Assembly: GCA_003567575.1 (NCBI GenBank)
Contig: PWZG01000504.1
Location: 1-7,235 of the forward strand
DNA length: 7,235 nucleotides
Direction of reading: 5' to 3'
From: PVC group bacterium
Lineage (GTDB): Bacteria; Verrucomicrobiota; Kiritimatiellia; CAIKKV01; PXCX01
Shown here: in pieces, positions 5,224 to 7,235 of the stretch
Layout: each line of letters starts with the position of its first letter
Numbering within the stretch: position 1 is the first letter of the stretch
Position numbers and translations under genes: made by a program
The notes under the pieces: generated by a model
Databases searched by the model: none
What the model saw: the letters and a program-made list of their open reading frames with translations, nothing else
Told to the model about the DNA's origin: nothing

Positions 5224-7023
5224 CTATTGGATACTCTGGTAGCGGCGGTAAAGTTGGGTATAGACGCCGTTCTGGTCCAGTAAAGAATAATGCGTGCCAC
5301 GTTCGATGATGCGGCCGTTTTCCATTACCAGGACAAGATCGGCGTTACGGATGGTGCTGATACGATGCGCCACCACAAAACTCGTGCGGCGGCGCAGCAG
5401 GATTTCCAAGGCTTGCTGAATGCGCTGTTCCGAGAGCGCATCGACGGAACTGGTGGCTTCATCGAGAAACAATAATTGCGGATTGGCAAGGACGGCGCGG
5501 GCGAAACAAACCAATTGACGCTGTCCCAGCGCAAGATTACCGCCACGCTCGCCGACGTAAGTGTCGAATCCCTTCGGCAAGTTCTCCAGAAGATCACGGC
5601 ATCCAATGGTTTCAGCGGCCGCGATGACTTCGGCATCGGTCGCATCGGGACGACCGAGCCGGATATTTGACATGATCGTGCCGTTGAAGATGAAATTTTG
5701 CTGCAAGACGATCCCCATTCGCCGGTGCAATGAATCGGTGCGAATGCGGCGCATGTCGAACCCGTCAATGGTTATAACGCCGCTTGTCGGCAGATGAAAT
5801 TTTGCCAGCAAGTTGATGATCGAGGATTTACCGCTGCCGGTTTGGCCAACAAGCGCCACGGTACGTCCGGGTTCCGCGATGAAATTAATGTTTTGTAAAA
5901 CCGGTCGATCCGGTTCGTACGCGAACGATACGTTGCGAAACGCGATATGCCCGCGTATCGGTGGTATGTCAATGGCATTGGGATGGTCGACAATCGTGGG
6001 CTTGGTGTCCAGCAGCCGGAATACGCGTTCCGCGCCGGCCATGGCGCTCATGGCCTGTGTGTAGAGGCGGCCCAAAACCATGACCGGCGTAAAAAACTGG
6101 CCGGTCATCAGAATGAATCCGACAATATCTTCGATATCGGTTGCGCCCCGCATGGCGCGCCAGCCGCCCAGCAAAAGAATGGCAATAATAAAAAACTGGT
6201 TGTTCAGATCCAGTAACGGCATAAATGCGCCGCTGGTGCGCGAAACGGCCATGTTATAGTGAGAATGATCGGTGATCAACGCGTGAAACATGCGCGCGTT
6301 GACATCCTGGCGCACGTACCCCTGCGTCACTCGTATGCCGCCGACGGATTCGGCCAGGGTCGAAGTTATACGGCTGAAACTTTCCTGCACATCCCGGGTT
6401 GCGGTGCTGAGTTTAATGCGGAATTTCTGGTTGATGATGTAAAGCACCGGTGCCAGCGCCAACACGACCAGAAACAGAAACCGGTCGTAATACAGCATGT
6501 ACAGCGTTGCGGTCGCCATCTGGCCGATCATCACCATCGACACGAAAAACACGTCCTGTACCCCGGCACGGATGGCTTCCGTATCGGGGGTAATACGACT
6601 GATGATCCTGCCCAGTTTGGTATGGTTGTAATAATCCATTGATAACCGTTGCAGATGTTCGAAAATGGAGTTGCGCAGATCGTGAACAATCGATTCTCCC
6701 AGTTGCAATCCCAGGCGCATGCGGAAAAAAAAGGTTGCCTGTGTAAACGCGGCGAACAGCAGCAGCAACAATGCCCCGCCGATGATTCCGCCGATACTCT
6801 GCCGCGCGACGGGACCGCGCAGGATGGCCGGGATCAAGGCGACAAGGAATGTGATTTGAAGTGAACGCAAGACAACCAGTACGATCAGAAGGTTGCGTCG
6901 GCCGCGATGCGGACGGGTCAGCGTCCAGAGCCGGCGAATCAGTGAAAAATCCAGCGGACGCAGGTGTTCCTCGCGTGTGTCTCCGTCTTTGACGGTCAGC
7001 GTTTGTAACGGGGTTTTATTCAT
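5224..7023 (-). CDS. MsbA-type ABC exporter (fused membrane and ATPase domains)
   Basis: This is a 599-residue half-transporter expected to act as a homodimer in the inner membrane, exporting lipids, lipid A precursor, peptides or drugs; the substrate cannot be told from sequence. The membrane domain (about 40-330) has hydrophobic segments near 44-68, 80-100, 158-178, 181-198, 275-290 and 300-318. The ATPase domain has A-loop Y369, Walker A GQTGSGKS (393-400), Q-loop Q441, Walker B LLFLDEAT (517-524), D-loop SSVD (525-528) and H-loop H553. The signature motif reads LALGQ (497-501) in place of the usual LSxGQ. The ATG at 7023 is the first possible start, since an in-frame stop lies 9 bases upstream on this strand; no strong ribosome site is seen. 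It converges on uvrC with 6 bases between the stops and no obvious terminator. Domain family is certain; calling it MsbA itself would go too far. Confidence 0.93.
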   Translation of the reverse strand: MNKTPLQTLTVKDGDTREEHLRPLDFSLIRRLWTLTRPHRGRRNLLIVLVVLRSLQITFLVALIPAILRGPVARQSIGGIIGGALLLLLFAAFTQATFFFRMRLGLQLGESIVHDLRNSIFEHLQRLSMDYYNHTKLGRIISRITPDTEAIRAGVQDVFFVSMVMIGQMATATLYMLYYDRFLFLVVLALAPVLYIINQKFRIKLSTATRDVQESFSRITSTLAESVGGIRVTQGYVRQDVNARMFHALITDHSHYNMAVSRTSGAFMPLLDLNNQFFIIAILLLGGWRAMRGATDIEDIVGFILMTGQFFTPVMVLGRLYTQAMSAMAGAERVFRLLDTKPTIVDHPNAIDIPPIRGHIAFRNVSFAYEPDRPVLQNINFIAEPGRTVALVGQTGSGKSSIINLLAKFHLPTSGVITIDGFDMRRIRTDSLHRRMGIVLQQNFIFNGTIMSNIRLGRPDATDAEVIAAAETIGCRDLLENLPKGFDTYVGERGGNLALGQRQLVCFARAVLANPQLLFLDEATSSVDALSEQRIQQALEILLRRRTSFVVAHRISTIRNADLVLVMENGRIIERGTHYSLLDQNGVYTQLYRRYQSIQ

Positions 7024-7030
7024 GGTAACC

Positions 7031-7058
7031 GTTCACGGTTCAACGGTTCAACGGTTCA
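7031..7058 (-). repeat. Tandem 8-base repeat TGAACCGT, left arm of an inverted pair
   Basis: Read on the plus strand, ACGGTTCA is repeated three times without a gap (7035-7042, 7043-7050, 7051-7058), preceded by GTTC. On the minus strand this is TGAACCGT, the same core as the right-end array but in the opposite orientation and with period 8 where the right array has 7. It sits only 8 bases upstream of the start codon of the ABC exporter. Confidence 0.85.
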
Positions 7059-7197
7059 GAGGTTTTTTTCGGAGTTTTCGTAAAAACGGTCAATTCCGCG
7101 TCAGGATATGTCAGTTTTTGTTTGTTTCCGGCCAAGGTTGCCACCACTTTTGATATCTTCAAATGCTCAATTAAATTGTCATATGCCGCTTTTCTTC

Positions 7198-7235
7198 AAC
7201 CGTGAACCGTGAACCGTGAACCTTGAACCGTGAAC
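7198..7235 (+). repeat. Tandem 7-base repeat AACCGTG, right arm, cut by the window end
   Basis: AACCGTG is repeated at 7198, 7205, 7212 and 7226, with one variant AACCTTG at 7219, and a sixth unit begins at 7233. The array runs to the last base, so its full length is unknown. TTGAACCGTGAAC (7223-7235) is the exact reverse complement of 7031-7043, so the two arrays can pair over at least 13 bases around the intervening stretch. Confidence 0.85.

Noticed and set aside
6259..6642. Plus-strand frame of 127 codons opposite the ABC exporter
   Set aside because: It is antisense to a well-conserved membrane domain and shows only His- and Gln-rich shadow sequence.
7198..7235. Possible CRISPR array at the right end
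   Set aside because: The units are seven bases long and directly abutting, with no spacers, so this is a simple tandem repeat.

Overview
The window holds six intact protein-coding genes in a compact bacterial layout, with two short intergenic regions that carry recognisable structure. The protein features (a short UvrC, a DUF1638 protein, and an MsbA-type ABC exporter with an LRPLDFSLIRRL-type N-terminus) suggest a diderm bacterium of the Planctomycetota-Verrucomicrobiota-Lentisphaerota/Kiritimatiellota group. That placement is an inference from remembered family resemblance and was not tested. No mobile genes, tRNAs, rRNAs or CRISPR arrays were seen.

Layout. Positions 1-241 are a leader with one small dyad and no gene. 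A plus-strand cluster follows: an ExeA/GspA-like AAA ATPase (242-1051), overlapping by ATGA with a GspB-like membrane protein that has glutamine-rich and Glu-Pro/Asp-Pro-rich linkers (1048-2037), then trpA (2054-2836) after a 16-base gap. A DUF1638 gene on the minus strand (2847-3611) converges on trpA. It is divergent from uvrC (3748-5217), and the 136-base region between them contains an extended -10 promoter facing uvrC. Finally an ABC exporter on the minus strand (5224-7023) converges on uvrC with 6 bases between them. Upstream of the exporter is a 212-base region bounded by two arrays of the same short repeat in opposite orientations; the second array runs off the end of the window.

How the genes relate. 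The first two form a functional pair: an ATPase plus a transmembrane periplasmic protein that, in type II secretion systems, helps the secretin assemble or cross the peptidoglycan. The other four are unrelated housekeeping or accessory functions: the tryptophan synthase alpha chain without its usual trpB neighbour, an uncharacterised cysteine-rich protein, nucleotide excision repair, and lipid or drug export.

No obviously new multigene system is visible. The most notable points are a UvrC that lacks the segment between its UVR and RNase H-like domains while keeping its catalytic residues and four-cysteine cluster, the inverted repeat arrays at the right end, the extreme low-complexity linkers of the GspB-like protein, and single-residue departures in TrpA (T24E) and the ABC signature motif (LALGQ).
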